A stretch of DNA of 58,022 nucleotides from Phycisphaerae bacterium (GCA_018003015.1 JAGNEZ010000041.1:1-58022); one strand, 5' to 3'; positions 21,976-31,182 are shown, counted from the stretch's first letter. Numbers and translations are program-made. The notes: generated by a model from the letters alone, not told the origin.

Positions 21976-22003
21976 AGTATAGGCCAGATCTCCTGAATGT
22001 CAA
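21976..22003 (-). promoter_or_regulatory. Sigma-70 type promoter of rrf2-metB-cysA
   Basis: TTGACA (minus strand, 22003-21998) and TATACT (21981-21976) are separated by 16 bases. The -35 is a perfect consensus and the -10 matches five of six. Predicted start is near 21969, giving a leader of about 50 bases that contains the palindrome. This is the best promoter in the window. Confidence 0.7.
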
Positions 22004-22561
22004 CGCGATCGGAAGGCATGGGTCATCTCGACGGCTCTTCGGCCGGGCCCCGGGCTTGGAGTCGCCGTCCAGCTTGGGCGACGTAGGAACCGAGATTGTA
22101 TCCACAGACACCCCCTCATCCATTGCCCGGCACCTGCCGTTCTCTCCGCAGATCTTGAGCGGCCCATTCGTCTGATGCGTGTCGGCCACGCTCGACAGGG
22201 GGATGGCGCTCGGTCCCGGACGGGCGGCACCGCGCCCCCTGGCCACCGGTGTCGTTGGCACCCTAACCGTCGTCCCAGAAGGATCGGTGGTCAGCCGACG
22301 GTCGCGAGGTCGCTTCGGCGTCTCTTGGGAATCGACCGATGTCGTTTCGCTCATTGAGCTTCCGGGGAGCCGTGTGGAGGGCGCTGGGGATGGACAAACC
22401 TGCGGGGGCCGGCGGGAGGACCGGGCCGCGAGACGAACGGAAGGAGTCGGCCCCGAAGTAGGCATCGACCACTCCCCCTTTCTCGTGGCTTCGTCCTCAG
22501 TTTTTGGGCGGACACTCCGGTAGGGCTATAATCATCACCTTCTGTTTTTTGGAGGTCATGA
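22004..22561. other. 558-base upstream region of the aminopeptidase gene
   Basis: No gene can be supported. One minus-strand frame (22354 down to 21974) could encode about 126 residues with a CGENGRC motif, but its end overlaps the rrf2 promoter and the composition looks disordered, so I leave it uncalled. On the plus strand TTGGGC (22504-22509), a 17-base gap and a perfect TATAAT (22527-22532) form a likely promoter for the gene at 22562; GGAGGT follows at about 22551. Confidence 0.45.
22504..22532 (+). promoter_or_regulatory. Promoter of the lipoprotein aminopeptidase gene
   Basis: TTGGGC, 17 bases, TATAAT. The -10 is consensus, the -35 poor (three of six). The start would fall near 22539, leaving a leader of about 23 bases that contains GGAGGT. 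Confidence 0.5.
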
Positions 22562-23632
22562 ATGAAGTTGCGTCTACGTACGACATTGTGTTCTCTGACC
22601 ATCCTGGGGCTGGCCACGATCAGCGGTTGCGGATGTGCCGAGATCAACTACATGGTCGGGGCGGCAGGCGGGGAACTCCACCTCCTCAGCTCGATGGTTC
22701 CGATTGAACAAGGCTTGACCGACACGAGTCTCAGCGAGGAGGAGTTGGCGAAATTGGATCTGGTCATCCGCACCCGGGACTACGCCGAGCAGACCATCGG
22801 GCTCAACGTCGGTCACAGCTACCACAACTTCGTCAACCTGCACGGCGGGCCGCTGGCGTGGAATCTCTCCGCGTCGCGCAAGGACGCGATCGTACCCTAC
22901 ACCTGGAGCCTGCCCTTCGTCGGGTCGATCAGCTACCTCGGGTACTTCAACTTAGATGAGGCCAAGGCGGAACGCGACCGACTGGTGGATCAGGGCTACG
23001 ACACCATGATCTACGAGCTTGACGCCTACAGCACGATCGGTCTTCTTCCCGATCCACTGACATCAGCCATGCTCGGTCGCGACAGCGTCAACCTGGTGGA
23101 CACGGTTATCCACGAACTGCTGCACAACACCATCTGGTGTGCCAGCGATGCGGTCTTTAGCGAATCGCTTGCCACATTCGTCGGACGAACCGGGGCACTG
23201 GAGTTCCTGACGGCTGAGTATGGTCCGGACGCAGCGATTGTGCACGACGCCCGGATCGGGTACGAAGACACGGACCGGTTCAACACCTTCCTGTTGGCCC
23301 TCACCGGGCGATTGGAGGAGCTGTACAACAGCAGCGTGGGCAGCGAGGCCAAGATCGCCGCCCGGGCGACGATCTTCGAGGACGGCCGGCAGCGGGTGGC
23401 GACCGAGCTGCTGCCGACGCTTAACGAGCCGGATCGTTATCAGAGCTATGCAGAGTTCCCATTCAACAATGCCTTCCTGATGGTGAATGGGCGGTACAAT
23501 ACCGACCTGGTGCTGTTCGAGCGGGTGCACGACCGAACCGGACGTGACTGGTCCGCGAGTCTTGCCGTCTTCCGTTCTGCGGCGAATTCGGGTGATCCGT
23601 TCGGGTTCATGCACTCCTGGTTGGGAGACTAG
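22562..23632 (+). CDS. Putative zinc aminopeptidase lipoprotein
   Basis: The 356-residue protein has a lipoprotein signal with a cysteine at the end of LATISGC (about residue 23). It matches the predicted aminopeptidase family whose zinc site is HELLH (H184, E185, H188) with the third ligand E201 in FSESLATFVG; the preceding PFVGSISYLGYF segment is also characteristic. Members are membrane-attached, poorly characterised metallopeptidases thought to act in the periplasm on peptides. GGAGGT lies about 6 bases before ATG and a consensus -10 is upstream. It stands alone before the heparinase gene. Family call good, substrate unknown. Confidence 0.85.
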   Translation: MKLRLRTTLCSLTILGLATISGCGCAEINYMVGAAGGELHLLSSMVPIEQGLTDTSLSEEELAKLDLVIRTRDYAEQTIGLNVGHSYHNFVNLHGGPLAWNLSASRKDAIVPYTWSLPFVGSISYLGYFNLDEAKAERDRLVDQGYDTMIYELDAYSTIGLLPDPLTSAMLGRDSVNLVDTVIHELLHNTIWCASDAVFSESLATFVGRTGALEFLTAEYGPDAAIVHDARIGYEDTDRFNTFLLALTGRLEELYNSSVGSEAKIAARATIFEDGRQRVATELLPTLNEPDRYQSYAEFPFNNAFLMVNGRYNTDLVLFERVHDRTGRDWSASLAVFRSAANSGDPFGFMHSWLGD

Positions 23633-23722
23633 ACTGCCCGGGACCCGAGGCCAGGCCCCCCCGCGGAAGAGTCCGGTTTCCTCGCCGCCGCATCGCTCCC
23701 AGTGCTCGAAGGGGGCCGCGTT

Positions 23723-23746
23723 CGGTCACTCATCGTACCGTTTTTT
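23723..23746 (+). terminator. Weak intrinsic-terminator-like element
   Basis: CGGT (23723-23726) can pair with ACCG (23737-23740) and is followed at once by six T. The stem is only four base pairs, so it is weak, but it is correctly placed between the aminopeptidase stop and the heparinase start. Confidence 0.35.
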
Positions 23747-23769
23747 GCGTCGGTTTCGGAGATCCAACC

Positions 23770-26634
23770 ATGTCGCAGCGAGGAGACATCGCTTTGTCGT
23801 GCAGGCCGCTGCTGGTCGTCATGGCGGCGGGAATTGGTGCGAGTCCGGCTGGCCTGATGGCCAAGGAAGCCAGCACCTTCTACCCGCGGGATCTGGTCGC
23901 CGCGGCTCGGGCCAGCTGCACCGCATCGGATTGGGCGGCGGCGGTCCGCAAGCAGGTCGTGGATGCGGCCCGACCCTGGAAGGACATGTCTGATCAGCAG
24001 GCATGGGACCTCGTGTTCGGCCCCACGATCAAGCGGTCGTGGATGGTGTTCTCCAGCGGCTTCTGTCCGGCATGCAGGCAGAGCGTGCCCATGTACAACT
24101 GGGAGATCCGGGCCCTCGATCGCCCGTGGAAGGTTCGATGCCCCCATTGCAGGGAACTGTTCCCCAAGAACGATTTCTGGACGTTCTACCGCTCGGGCCT
24201 GGATGAGAAGGCGGTGTTCGATCCCGGGCGGGCAGACCGGAGACTGCTCGTCAACAACGACCACCCGGACCCCGCCGATCCGCTGCACCTCTTCGGCGTC
24301 GATGACGGCAACGGCTATGTCGAGGGCGACAAGGTCTGGCGGTTCATCGGCGCGTATCTCATCTACGGCCAGTGGAAGCAAGCGATCGTCGGCGGTGTCC
24401 AGAAGCTCGGGGCGGCGTATGTGCTGACCGGGGATCGGGCATATGCCCACAAGGCGGCAATCCTCCTCGACCGCGTCGCGGATCTCTACCCGGATTTCGA
24501 CTTCAAGACCCAGGCCTTCATCTACGATGTGCCCAGCTATGCGGCCGGGTATGTGTCCGTCTGGCATGATGCCTGCGAAGAGGTCCGCGAACTCGCTCTG
24601 GCGTACGACCAGATACGCGAAGGCATAAGCGGCGACGATGAGCTGGTGGCTTTTCTAGGTGGACTGGCCGGGCGACACAAGTCAGTGAATGCCAAGGCCT
24701 CGGTCGCCGACGTGCGCCAAAACATCGAAGACCGGATTCTGCGCGACACGCTGAACCACCGGCCGAGAATACAGTCGAACCAGCCTCGCACCGAAGTGGC
24801 CGAGGTCATCATCAAGACGGTGCTCGAATGGCCGGACAACAAGATCGAGGTCAATCGGCTCGTGGACGAGATCGTCAAGGCGGGTACGGCCGTGGATGGT
24901 GTCACCGGAGAGAAGGGGCTTAGCGGCTACGCGACCATCGGACCGAGGTCGCTCGCCGAACTGCTCGGTCGCTTTGACCGCGTGGATCCCGCGTTCCTCG
25001 CCGACTTGGTCAGGCGCCAGCCGCAGTTGCAGCAGACCTACCGCTTTCACGCCGAGACGCTCTGTCTGGACCAGTATTATCCCCAGATCGGGGACAGCGG
25101 GGCTTTCGCGCGCCGAGATGACTCCTATCGGGGTGTCGACTTCGTGAGGCCTGCATCCCTTGACCCATCCGGATTCACGTTCATGTGGCGACTTTACGAA
25201 CTGAGTCAAGACCCGGCCTTCGTCCAGGCGATGTACCGGGGCAACGGCACCACGCTCGACGGCTTGCCCCACGATCTCTTCGCGGCCGACACGAAGCGTA
25301 TTCAAAAAGGCGTCGAGGAGGTGATCGCCAGGGAAGGTGCGTCGTTCAGGCTGGCCGGCGTCAACAAGCGGCAGTGGCACCTGGCCATTCTCCGAAGTGG
25401 CCAGGGCGGCAACCGGCGCGCCGCTTGGCTGGACTACGACTCGGACGGCCGGCACAGCCACCGCGACGGCCTGAACCTCGGCCTCTTCGCCAAGGGGCTG
25501 GATCTGATGCCGGACCTCGGTTACCCACCGGTGCAGTACGGGGGCTGGGATTCCCCTCGGGCCAGGTGGTATACGACCACCGCGGCCCACAACACCGTCC
25601 TCGTGGACGGCAAGAACCAAGGGGCGGCTGCCGGCGTGAGCACCCTGTGGGCGGATGGTCGGCAGTTCCACGCGGTCCGGGCGGCAGGCGAGAAGCTCTA
25701 CGGCATCCAGCGTTACGAACGCACGGTGGCGGTGGTCGACGTTTCCGATCGGGACTGCTATCTGGTGGATGTGTTTCGCGTGGCCGGCGGCAAGGAACAT
25801 ATCCGGTTCATGCACAGCCAGTATGCCAAACTGACCACCAGCGGCCTGTCTTTGTCGCCGGCCACCGGCCTCGAGGGCAACACCCAGATGCGCGGCTTCC
25901 GTATGGATTCCGGCCCGCGACCTGGCTGGAGCGCTGATTTCGAGATCGAGGATCGAAACAGGTACCTTCCGGAGGGAATGGAGGTTCACCTGCGCTATAC
26001 CGACTTGACCACCGCCGCGTCCGGCGGAGTGGCCGAAGGCTGGGTGGTCGCCGGCCTCTTCAATTCAAACGATGAAGCCTGGATTCCACGCCTCCTGACC
26101 CGGCGAGTCGCCGATCACGCCCCGCTGGTCTCGACCTTTGTCGGCGTGATCGAGCCCTTCGAGAAGAGCCCCGTCATTGCCGGTGTTCGCCGGATGGCAC
26201 TGGCCCGGGCTGGCGGCGGATCCTGTTCCGACTCGGCGGTGGCGATCGAGACACGCTTGACCGACGGGCGATCTGACCTGCTGGTCCTCGCCGATCCATG
26301 CGCGCCCAGTGCCCAGGAAGATGCTTCGGGGACAGACGCTGGCGTCATCGAGCAAGCCGACTGGCGGATCGGCCTGCAAGGCGAGCTCTGCATGATTCGT
26401 CGAGATGGCTCAGGAGCGGTGAGTTCCGTGGCCATCTGCAACGCGCGGGGGGTGACGATTGGCGATCTGTCGCTGAAGCTGGTTCGACCGGTTGACGCTC
26501 TCGAACTCGCGGTGACGCCCACGCAGGCAGCGGTCGTGGCCGGACCGACCGACGCGGTGGAGGATGTGCGCCTCGCAGGCAAGAGTATTCTGCGCCGCCA
26601 GGAACTCGACGCAAACGTCACACCGGGCACCTGA
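23770..26634 (+). CDS. Heparinase II/III-like polysaccharide lyase with embedded zinc-ribbon motif
   Basis: The 954-residue protein begins with a likely signal peptide (hydrophobic about residues 13-31). The middle is an alpha/alpha toroid (about 150-480) as in alginate/heparin lyases, and the C-terminal half is the heparinase II/III beta-sandwich, with HSHRDGLNLGLFAKG and AAHNTVLVDG, whose histidines are placed like the active-site and metal ligands of the family. Unusually, CPAC (about 99) and CPHC (about 122) in the N-terminal part form a four-cysteine zinc-ribbon-like pair. Such lyases cleave uronate-containing polysaccharides by beta-elimination; the exact polymer is unknown. Its 3' end overlaps the convergent recJ by 17 bases. 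Confidence 0.8.
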   Translation: MSQRGDIALSCRPLLVVMAAGIGASPAGLMAKEASTFYPRDLVAAARASCTASDWAAAVRKQVVDAARPWKDMSDQQAWDLVFGPTIKRSWMVFSSGFCPACRQSVPMYNWEIRALDRPWKVRCPHCRELFPKNDFWTFYRSGLDEKAVFDPGRADRRLLVNNDHPDPADPLHLFGVDDGNGYVEGDKVWRFIGAYLIYGQWKQAIVGGVQKLGAAYVLTGDRAYAHKAAILLDRVADLYPDFDFKTQAFIYDVPSYAAGYVSVWHDACEEVRELALAYDQIREGISGDDELVAFLGGLAGRHKSVNAKASVADVRQNIEDRILRDTLNHRPRIQSNQPRTEVAEVIIKTVLEWPDNKIEVNRLVDEIVKAGTAVDGVTGEKGLSGYATIGPRSLAELLGRFDRVDPAFLADLVRRQPQLQQTYRFHAETLCLDQYYPQIGDSGAFARRDDSYRGVDFVRPASLDPSGFTFMWRLYELSQDPAFVQAMYRGNGTTLDGLPHDLFAADTKRIQKGVEEVIAREGASFRLAGVNKRQWHLAILRSGQGGNRRAAWLDYDSDGRHSHRDGLNLGLFAKGLDLMPDLGYPPVQYGGWDSPRARWYTTTAAHNTVLVDGKNQGAAAGVSTLWADGRQFHAVRAAGEKLYGIQRYERTVAVVDVSDRDCYLVDVFRVAGGKEHIRFMHSQYAKLTTSGLSLSPATGLEGNTQMRGFRMDSGPRPGWSADFEIEDRNRYLPEGMEVHLRYTDLTTAASGGVAEGWVVAGLFNSNDEAWIPRLLTRRVADHAPLVSTFVGVIEPFEKSPVIAGVRRMALARAGGGSCSDSAVAIETRLTDGRSDLLVLADPCAPSAQEDASGTDAGVIEQADWRIGLQGELCMIRRDGSGAVSSVAICNARGVTIGDLSLKLVRPVDALELAVTPTQAAVVAGPTDAVEDVRLAGKSILRRQELDANVTPGT

Positions 26635-28342
26635 TGTCCACGACCTGCATCTCGACATTCGTGTAGCCCCTGAACGTGTTGAGCCTGGGCGTGAAAGCGA
26701 CCTGGCATCGCCGATGCTGGAGCAGAGCTGGCAGACGGTCCTTCTGGCTAAAGGCGACCGCCCGGCATCGCCGGTGGCCATCGGTCAGATGAAAGCTAAG
26801 GTGCTCGCCGGACGCACCCATGATTCGTGGTTCCCCGTCGACTTGCAGCGCACCGGACGCGAATTTCGGCCTTGGGTTTCCCTGCCCGAAGGGAGCGAGC
26901 TGCTCGATCTGCTGGACGGTCTGCTCGGACAGGTCGGACAGCCGCGCCTCGGCGTCCAGCCGGAGCGTGGGCTCGAGGTCCTGGGCAGTCAGCCGCTGAT
27001 TGGCTCGGGCGACGAAGGCCGCGGTGAAGGACTCGACCCGATCGGCGGTAATCCGCAATCCGGCGGCCATCGCGTGCCCCCCGAACGCGATCAGGTGCTC
27101 ACGGCACTCGGCCAGGGCATGGTTCAGCTCGAAATGCGGAATGCTCCGGCCGGAACCCTGGCCCTGGCCGCCGTCCAGGGCGATGATGACCGTCGGCCGG
27201 CGGTAGCGCTCCACGACCCGTGAGGCCACGATCCCGATGACCCCGGCGTGCCAATTCTCCGAAGCCAGAACGATTCCCCGCCGAGCATCGGACGCGAGAT
27301 GGCGGGCTTCGATCATCGCACACGCCTCGTCGAAGATCTGCCGCTCGAGGCTCTTGCGCTCCTGGTTGTGCCGCTCCAGAAGCAGGGCGATCTCCCGAGC
27401 TCGCTCCGGCGTCGCACTGGTCAGCAGTTCGGCGGCCAGCTCCCCGTCGGCCATGCGCCCGGCGGAGTTGAGCCGCGGCGCCAGCCAGAAGCCCACATGC
27501 TCGCTGTCGAGCTTCTGGTCGGTGAGCCGGGCGGCTTCGATCAATGCCATGATCCCCGTCAGCTTGGATTTGGCCAGCCCGGTCAGACCGTGGCGGGCCA
27601 GCACACGGTTTTCACCGGTCAGCGGAACGACGTCCGCGATGGTGCCAAGGGCCACCAGGCCAGTGGCATCCACGAGAAAATCGCGGAATCGGGAGTGGAC
27701 CTTATCGGTACCGCACAGGCTCCTGGCCGCCGCCCAGGCGAGCTTGAAGGCCACCCCGGCACCACACAAGTCCGGATTGGCATACCCTTCGCCGGCCCGC
27801 GGATGCACGACTACCTCCGCTTCAGGTAGCGTTCCCTCGAAGGCGTGGTGATCGGTAATGACCACGGCCAGCCCCAACTCGCGGGCCAGCCGGACCTGCT
27901 CGACAGCCGTGATTCCGCAGTCGACGGTGATCAGGAGACCAGCCCCCTCCTGGCGGATCTGCCGAATGGCGTCGCTGTTGACCCCGTAGCCTTCCTCAAT
28001 GCGGTGGGGGATGTAGTAGGAGACTTGCGCTCCCGCCAAGGTAAGCAGATGCCAGAGGATCGCCGTGCCGGTCAGCCCATCGGCATCGTAGTCGCCGTAA
28101 ATCACGATCGACTGGCGCTCACGCACCGCGCGAGCGATGCGCTCGGCGGCCTGAGTGACGCCGGGCAGCGATTCAGGGGCGTGAAGATGGCTGAGTTTCG
28201 GGTCGAGAAACGCCCTGACGCGGTCCGGTTCCATGATGCCTCGGTTGAACAGAACCTGGGCCACCAAGGGCGATACGCCGAGTCGCTGGGCGGCATTCTG
28301 GCACTCCGGCCAGGCGGGCGCGATGCTCCATGACTTGTCCAT
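26618..28342 (-). CDS. recJ: Single-stranded-DNA exonuclease RecJ
   Basis: Start placed at ATG 28342 (MDKSWSIAP), which gives 574 residues, the usual RecJ length; ATG 28360 is also possible, and the longer frame lacks family similarity. The DHH catalytic core is clear: GDYDADGLTG (first Asp motif), ITVDCG, ITDHHAFEG (DHH) and, later, the DHHA1 motif GGHAMAAGLRI, followed by an OB-fold C-terminus. RecJ degrades single-stranded DNA 5' to 3' using Mn2+ or Mg2+ in recombination and mismatch repair. A promoter is visible 48 bases upstream. It converges on and overlaps the heparinase gene by 17 bases, and diverges from the kinase gene. Confidence 0.93.
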   Translation of the reverse strand: MDKSWSIAPAWPECQNAAQRLGVSPLVAQVLFNRGIMEPDRVRAFLDPKLSHLHAPESLPGVTQAAERIARAVRERQSIVIYGDYDADGLTGTAILWHLLTLAGAQVSYYIPHRIEEGYGVNSDAIRQIRQEGAGLLITVDCGITAVEQVRLARELGLAVVITDHHAFEGTLPEAEVVVHPRAGEGYANPDLCGAGVAFKLAWAAARSLCGTDKVHSRFRDFLVDATGLVALGTIADVVPLTGENRVLARHGLTGLAKSKLTGIMALIEAARLTDQKLDSEHVGFWLAPRLNSAGRMADGELAAELLTSATPERAREIALLLERHNQERKSLERQIFDEACAMIEARHLASDARRGIVLASENWHAGVIGIVASRVVERYRRPTVIIALDGGQGQGSGRSIPHFELNHALAECREHLIAFGGHAMAAGLRITADRVESFTAAFVARANQRLTAQDLEPTLRLDAEARLSDLSEQTVQQIEQLAPFGQGNPRPKFASGALQVDGEPRIMGASGEHLSFHLTDGHRRCRAVAFSQKDRLPALLQHRRCQVAFTPRLNTFRGYTNVEMQVVDIRCPV

Positions 28343-28389
28343 TTTGGCGGGGCCCTCCATGGCGCGTCCCTGTACCACAAACCCCGGGC

Positions 28390-28418
28390 AGTATAGTAGC
28401 CAGCGTCCGAGCCAACAA
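28390..28418 (-). promoter_or_regulatory. Candidate recJ promoter
   Basis: On the minus strand TTGTTG (28418-28413), 17 bases, TATACT (28395-28390). The -10 matches five of six, the -35 three of six. Overlapping it, the plus strand reads TATAGT (28392-28397), which might serve the divergent kinase gene, but without a good -35. Confidence 0.45.
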
Positions 28419-28469
28419 CGCTCGGCCGGTTGGATTCTTCCCCGGCTCAGGACTATCCTGTCAATCACC

Positions 28470-29315
28470 ATGGCATCCGGCAAGGAGAGCAAGCATGCAT
28501 GGCTGCGGGCACTGGGCGGCGATGACATGCCCGCACGAATAGCCCTGGCGGACGGCGAATACGAGCACCTCCGGACGTACAAGCATGACTTCTTTGCAGC
28601 GACCGGCTTGTATCGCGGACCGGCCGGTCTGGCAGTTCTCAAGCTCGGCCGAACCGCGAAGTTGTTCGGGCTGCCGATGGCCTGGCTCGGCAGAATGCTC
28701 GCAGACCACGAACTGGCCGTCTACGCCGCTGCGGACGGAGTGGAAGGTATTCCTCACTGCCTGGGCAGATGGGACCGCACCGGGTTGATCCACGTCTTCG
28801 TCGAAGGCCATCCCCTTCAGCGGTATGAACGGGTGGACGACGCGTTCTTCGGTCAGCTTGAGCAGCTGCTCGACGAACTCCATCGCCGGGATATTGCCTA
28901 CGTGGACCTCGAAAAACGCGAGAACATCCTCGTGGACCGGAGCGGCCGTCCGTCGCTGATCGACTTCCAGATCTCCTGGCAATGGCCCGCGACCGGTCGC
29001 CGCCGAGGTGTGCAGCGGATCATCCCCGGCTTCCTGGGCCGGTTTGTCCTCCGGCGACTCCAGGCCGCGGATCGTTACCATCTTCGCAAGCACCAGCGGC
29101 GTCATCGGCCAGATACACTCACCGCAGAGCAGCTCGCCGCCAGCCACCGAACCGGCATCCTCATCGTCCTGCATCGATGGCTCTCCTGGCCATTCACCGC
29201 CACGAGACGTATGATCCTCAAGCACGTGACCGGCCGCTCCCGCTCCGCAAAGCAGGACGGACCAGGCTTTCTGGAGGAAGTGGAGAATGGAGCATCGACA
29301 ACGGAGAGAGAATAG
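28470..29315 (+). CDS. Kinase-like protein (lipopolysaccharide-kinase / RIO-like fold)
   Basis: Start at ATG 28470 is the first methionine with coding-like sequence after it; no clear ribosome site, so the start is uncertain. The 281-residue protein has a catalytic-loop match YVDLEKRENILV and a metal-binding LIDFQIS in place of DFG, the pattern of WaaP/Kdo-kinase-like and related atypical kinases. The N-lobe lysine is likely K in LAVLKLGR. The C-terminal 80 residues are basic with a hydrophobic segment (LIVLHRWLSWPF). Such enzymes phosphorylate sugars of lipid-linked glycans; with a glycosyltransferase two genes downstream, an envelope-glycan role is plausible but unproven. Confidence 0.65.
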   Translation: MASGKESKHAWLRALGGDDMPARIALADGEYEHLRTYKHDFFAATGLYRGPAGLAVLKLGRTAKLFGLPMAWLGRMLADHELAVYAAADGVEGIPHCLGRWDRTGLIHVFVEGHPLQRYERVDDAFFGQLEQLLDELHRRDIAYVDLEKRENILVDRSGRPSLIDFQISWQWPATGRRRGVQRIIPGFLGRFVLRRLQAADRYHLRKHQRRHRPDTLTAEQLAASHRTGILIVLHRWLSWPFTATRRMILKHVTGRSRSAKQDGPGFLEEVENGASTTERE

Positions 29316-29468
29316 CCGCCCAGGGCTGCATAGCGACCCTGGGTTCATGCAGGACTCGCTCCTTGATCCGGCTCTCAGGCCTACGCGATCCCACTCCAGC
29401 CGCGGTTCGACGCCTCCTGCATCCGCTTCCTGGTGTACCTACTGTTCGGTGTTGCCTGGTTCTGCTGC

Positions 29469-29954
29469 ATGCCTCTCAACCACCCCCAGCTCGAGCTGAT
29501 TGAACGGTTCCGCGGTCGCGTCGAGACGGCCATGGCGGAAGAAGCCGGTTTCGGTGCCTGCTCGCGGGAGGATCGGCAGGATCACTCGACGCTGGCTACC
29601 CGCTGGGTCGCGGACAAGCGGGTTTGGTACGAGTGCACGGTGCGGCCCTTTCTCCCCCAGGTCCGAGCCGGCATCATGACCGATGATCGGTGGCGCAGCG
29701 AGGGCTTCGAGCAGATGATCGAGGATTCCGGGGATACCATGCCGGAGTTCGTGGGCATGGGCTTCGAGAACGCAGGCTTGGCGTGGCCGGATCTGGTTGT
29801 CGAGCACTACCGCGATCAGGGCAGGTGCTTCTACTTCGCGACGCCGCTGGCCCTCGATTCAATCGGGCAGTTGGCCGACGAGGCGGTTTTCGATAAGATC
29901 CGTCGCATGTTGAAAGGGTATCACCTGGCCTTCACCGGCCTGGCCGGGCGTTAG
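29469..29954 (+). CDS. Hypothetical protein between kinase and glycosyltransferase
   Basis: I do not recognise this 161-residue protein. ATG 29469 (MPLNHPQLELIERF) is the first methionine; an in-frame GTG at 29433 would add a short hydrophobic stretch (VYLLFGVAWFCC). No signal peptide from the ATG start, no membrane segment. It is acidic, with a conserved-looking core of Trp and Cys residues and TPLALDS near the end. It lies 29 bases before the glycosyltransferase on the same strand, so the two may be co-transcribed. No strong ribosome site. Confidence 0.55.
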   Translation: MPLNHPQLELIERFRGRVETAMAEEAGFGACSREDRQDHSTLATRWVADKRVWYECTVRPFLPQVRAGIMTDDRWRSEGFEQMIEDSGDTMPEFVGMGFENAGLAWPDLVVEHYRDQGRCFYFATPLALDSIGQLADEAVFDKIRRMLKGYHLAFTGLAGR

Positions 29955-29983
29955 AATGGCCGGATGGGCATGCGGGCAATCCC

Positions 29984-31105
29984 ATGAGCCATGAACCGAT
30001 AGGCTCCATCGAGACACTGCTGATCGTTGATGATGACGTCGTCCGCCGGATGGGCGGCCTGATCCGCCATCTGTGCGTCGGCATGATCGACGAGTCGGTG
30101 CGGGTGACGGTCCTGGGACACTCCTCCGATCCGGCCCTGGCCGATCGCGTGGGACCGGCCAGGACGGTCGTGTTGCCCCGGCGGTACCTGCCCTGGCACC
30201 GCCCGACCGCCGCGGCGGTCCTTGAGACCATCGGGGGACAGGTGCCGGACTTGGTCCACTGCCTATCGGCCGACCTGGCCCGGTGGTTCGCGAACTGGGC
30301 TGAGGATTGGGGCTGTCCGATCATCTGTACGCTCTGCGATCACGAGGACATCGACCGGTTCTGCTCCATGACCGCCGCGGATCGGTTGTCAGGTTTTGCG
30401 GTTACCCCAAGCGTCCGCAACACCCTGATCGAGCAATCTCCTGAGCTCGAGAGCCGCATCTCCGTCGTGCCCTTGGGCCTGCCTGCGGAGCAGGAGCCGC
30501 GCTGCGGAGGGGCGTCTGATCGCATTGCGACCGCGGTGGTAACCGCCCCGCTAAGCCGCAACTCCGGGCTGGATGTGGTCTTCAGGGCGATGAGGCTCGT
30601 GCTTCAGGACCATGCGGATGTGCACCTTTTCGTCCTGTCGACGGGCAAGGCCGAAGACTACTTCCGCCGACAAGTCGAAGACCTGGACCTTCGTGCACGG
30701 GTGACTTTTGCAGGCGAAATGAGCGACTGGACGATACTGAGGACGGCCATGGCTGCCGCGGACTTCTACATCATTCCGGGAACATCCGGGCGGTTCACGG
30801 CCAGCAACCTGACCGCCCTGGCCTGTGGTCTGGCGATCCTGGCACCCGAGGGCGGCATGGAAGACTACCTCATTGACGCCAAGACGGCCGTGATCTTCGA
30901 GCCCCGGCGCCCCAAGGACCTGGCTCAGAAGTGGCTGACCCTGCTGCAGGACCGCGAGTCGGCTAGGCGGCTCGCCCAGGGGGCTCTCGATCACGCTCGT
31001 TCCTGCCACCAGGCCAGCCGCATGGTGGCGGAGACCGCCGCCCACTACCGCCGGTTGTGCGGCATCCACGCCGCTCCTGCGGACTTGGCCGCCGGACCGT
31101 TCTGA
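29984..31105 (+). CDS. Glycosyltransferase, GT-B fold (GT4-like)
   Basis: The 373-residue protein has the two-Rossmann-domain layout of group 1 glycosyltransferases. The N-terminal half has a Gly-rich turn (RMGGLIRHL) and PDLVHCLSADLARW; after the linker (VVPLGLP, about residue 165) the C-terminal half has a donor-binding loop near FAGEMSDW and a PGTSGRFTASNLTALACGLAILA segment, where GT4 enzymes carry the EX7E motif, here partly altered. These enzymes move a sugar from a nucleotide donor to an acceptor on the cytoplasmic side. Donor and acceptor are unknown. It follows the unknown 161-residue protein by 29 bases and precedes the nfeD operon. Confidence 0.75.
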   Translation: MSHEPIGSIETLLIVDDDVVRRMGGLIRHLCVGMIDESVRVTVLGHSSDPALADRVGPARTVVLPRRYLPWHRPTAAAVLETIGGQVPDLVHCLSADLARWFANWAEDWGCPIICTLCDHEDIDRFCSMTAADRLSGFAVTPSVRNTLIEQSPELESRISVVPLGLPAEQEPRCGGASDRIATAVVTAPLSRNSGLDVVFRAMRLVLQDHADVHLFVLSTGKAEDYFRRQVEDLDLRARVTFAGEMSDWTILRTAMAAADFYIIPGTSGRFTASNLTALACGLAILAPEGGMEDYLIDAKTAVIFEPRRPKDLAQKWLTLLQDRESARRLAQGALDHARSCHQASRMVAETAAHYRRLCGIHAAPADLAAGPF

Positions 31106-31127
31106 TCGCTTCCCAACCGGATTTGAG

Positions 31128-31133
31128 TATAAT
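31128..31133 (+). promoter_or_regulatory. Consensus -10 element before the nfeD-floA operon
   Basis: TATAAT at 31128-31133, 50 bases before the nfeD1b start. I see no good -35 at the right distance; TGA lies just upstream, close to an extended -10. Moderate support only. Confidence 0.4.
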
Positions 31134-31182
31134 AGTCGGCGTCTTTCGGCGCGGGCGGCGCCGAAGGACGGGAGTCGAATCG

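Noticed and set aside
21974-22354. A minus-strand frame of about 126 residues with CGENGRC upstream of rrf2
   Set aside because: It ends inside the rrf2 promoter, has a disordered composition and no recognisable domain; support is too thin.
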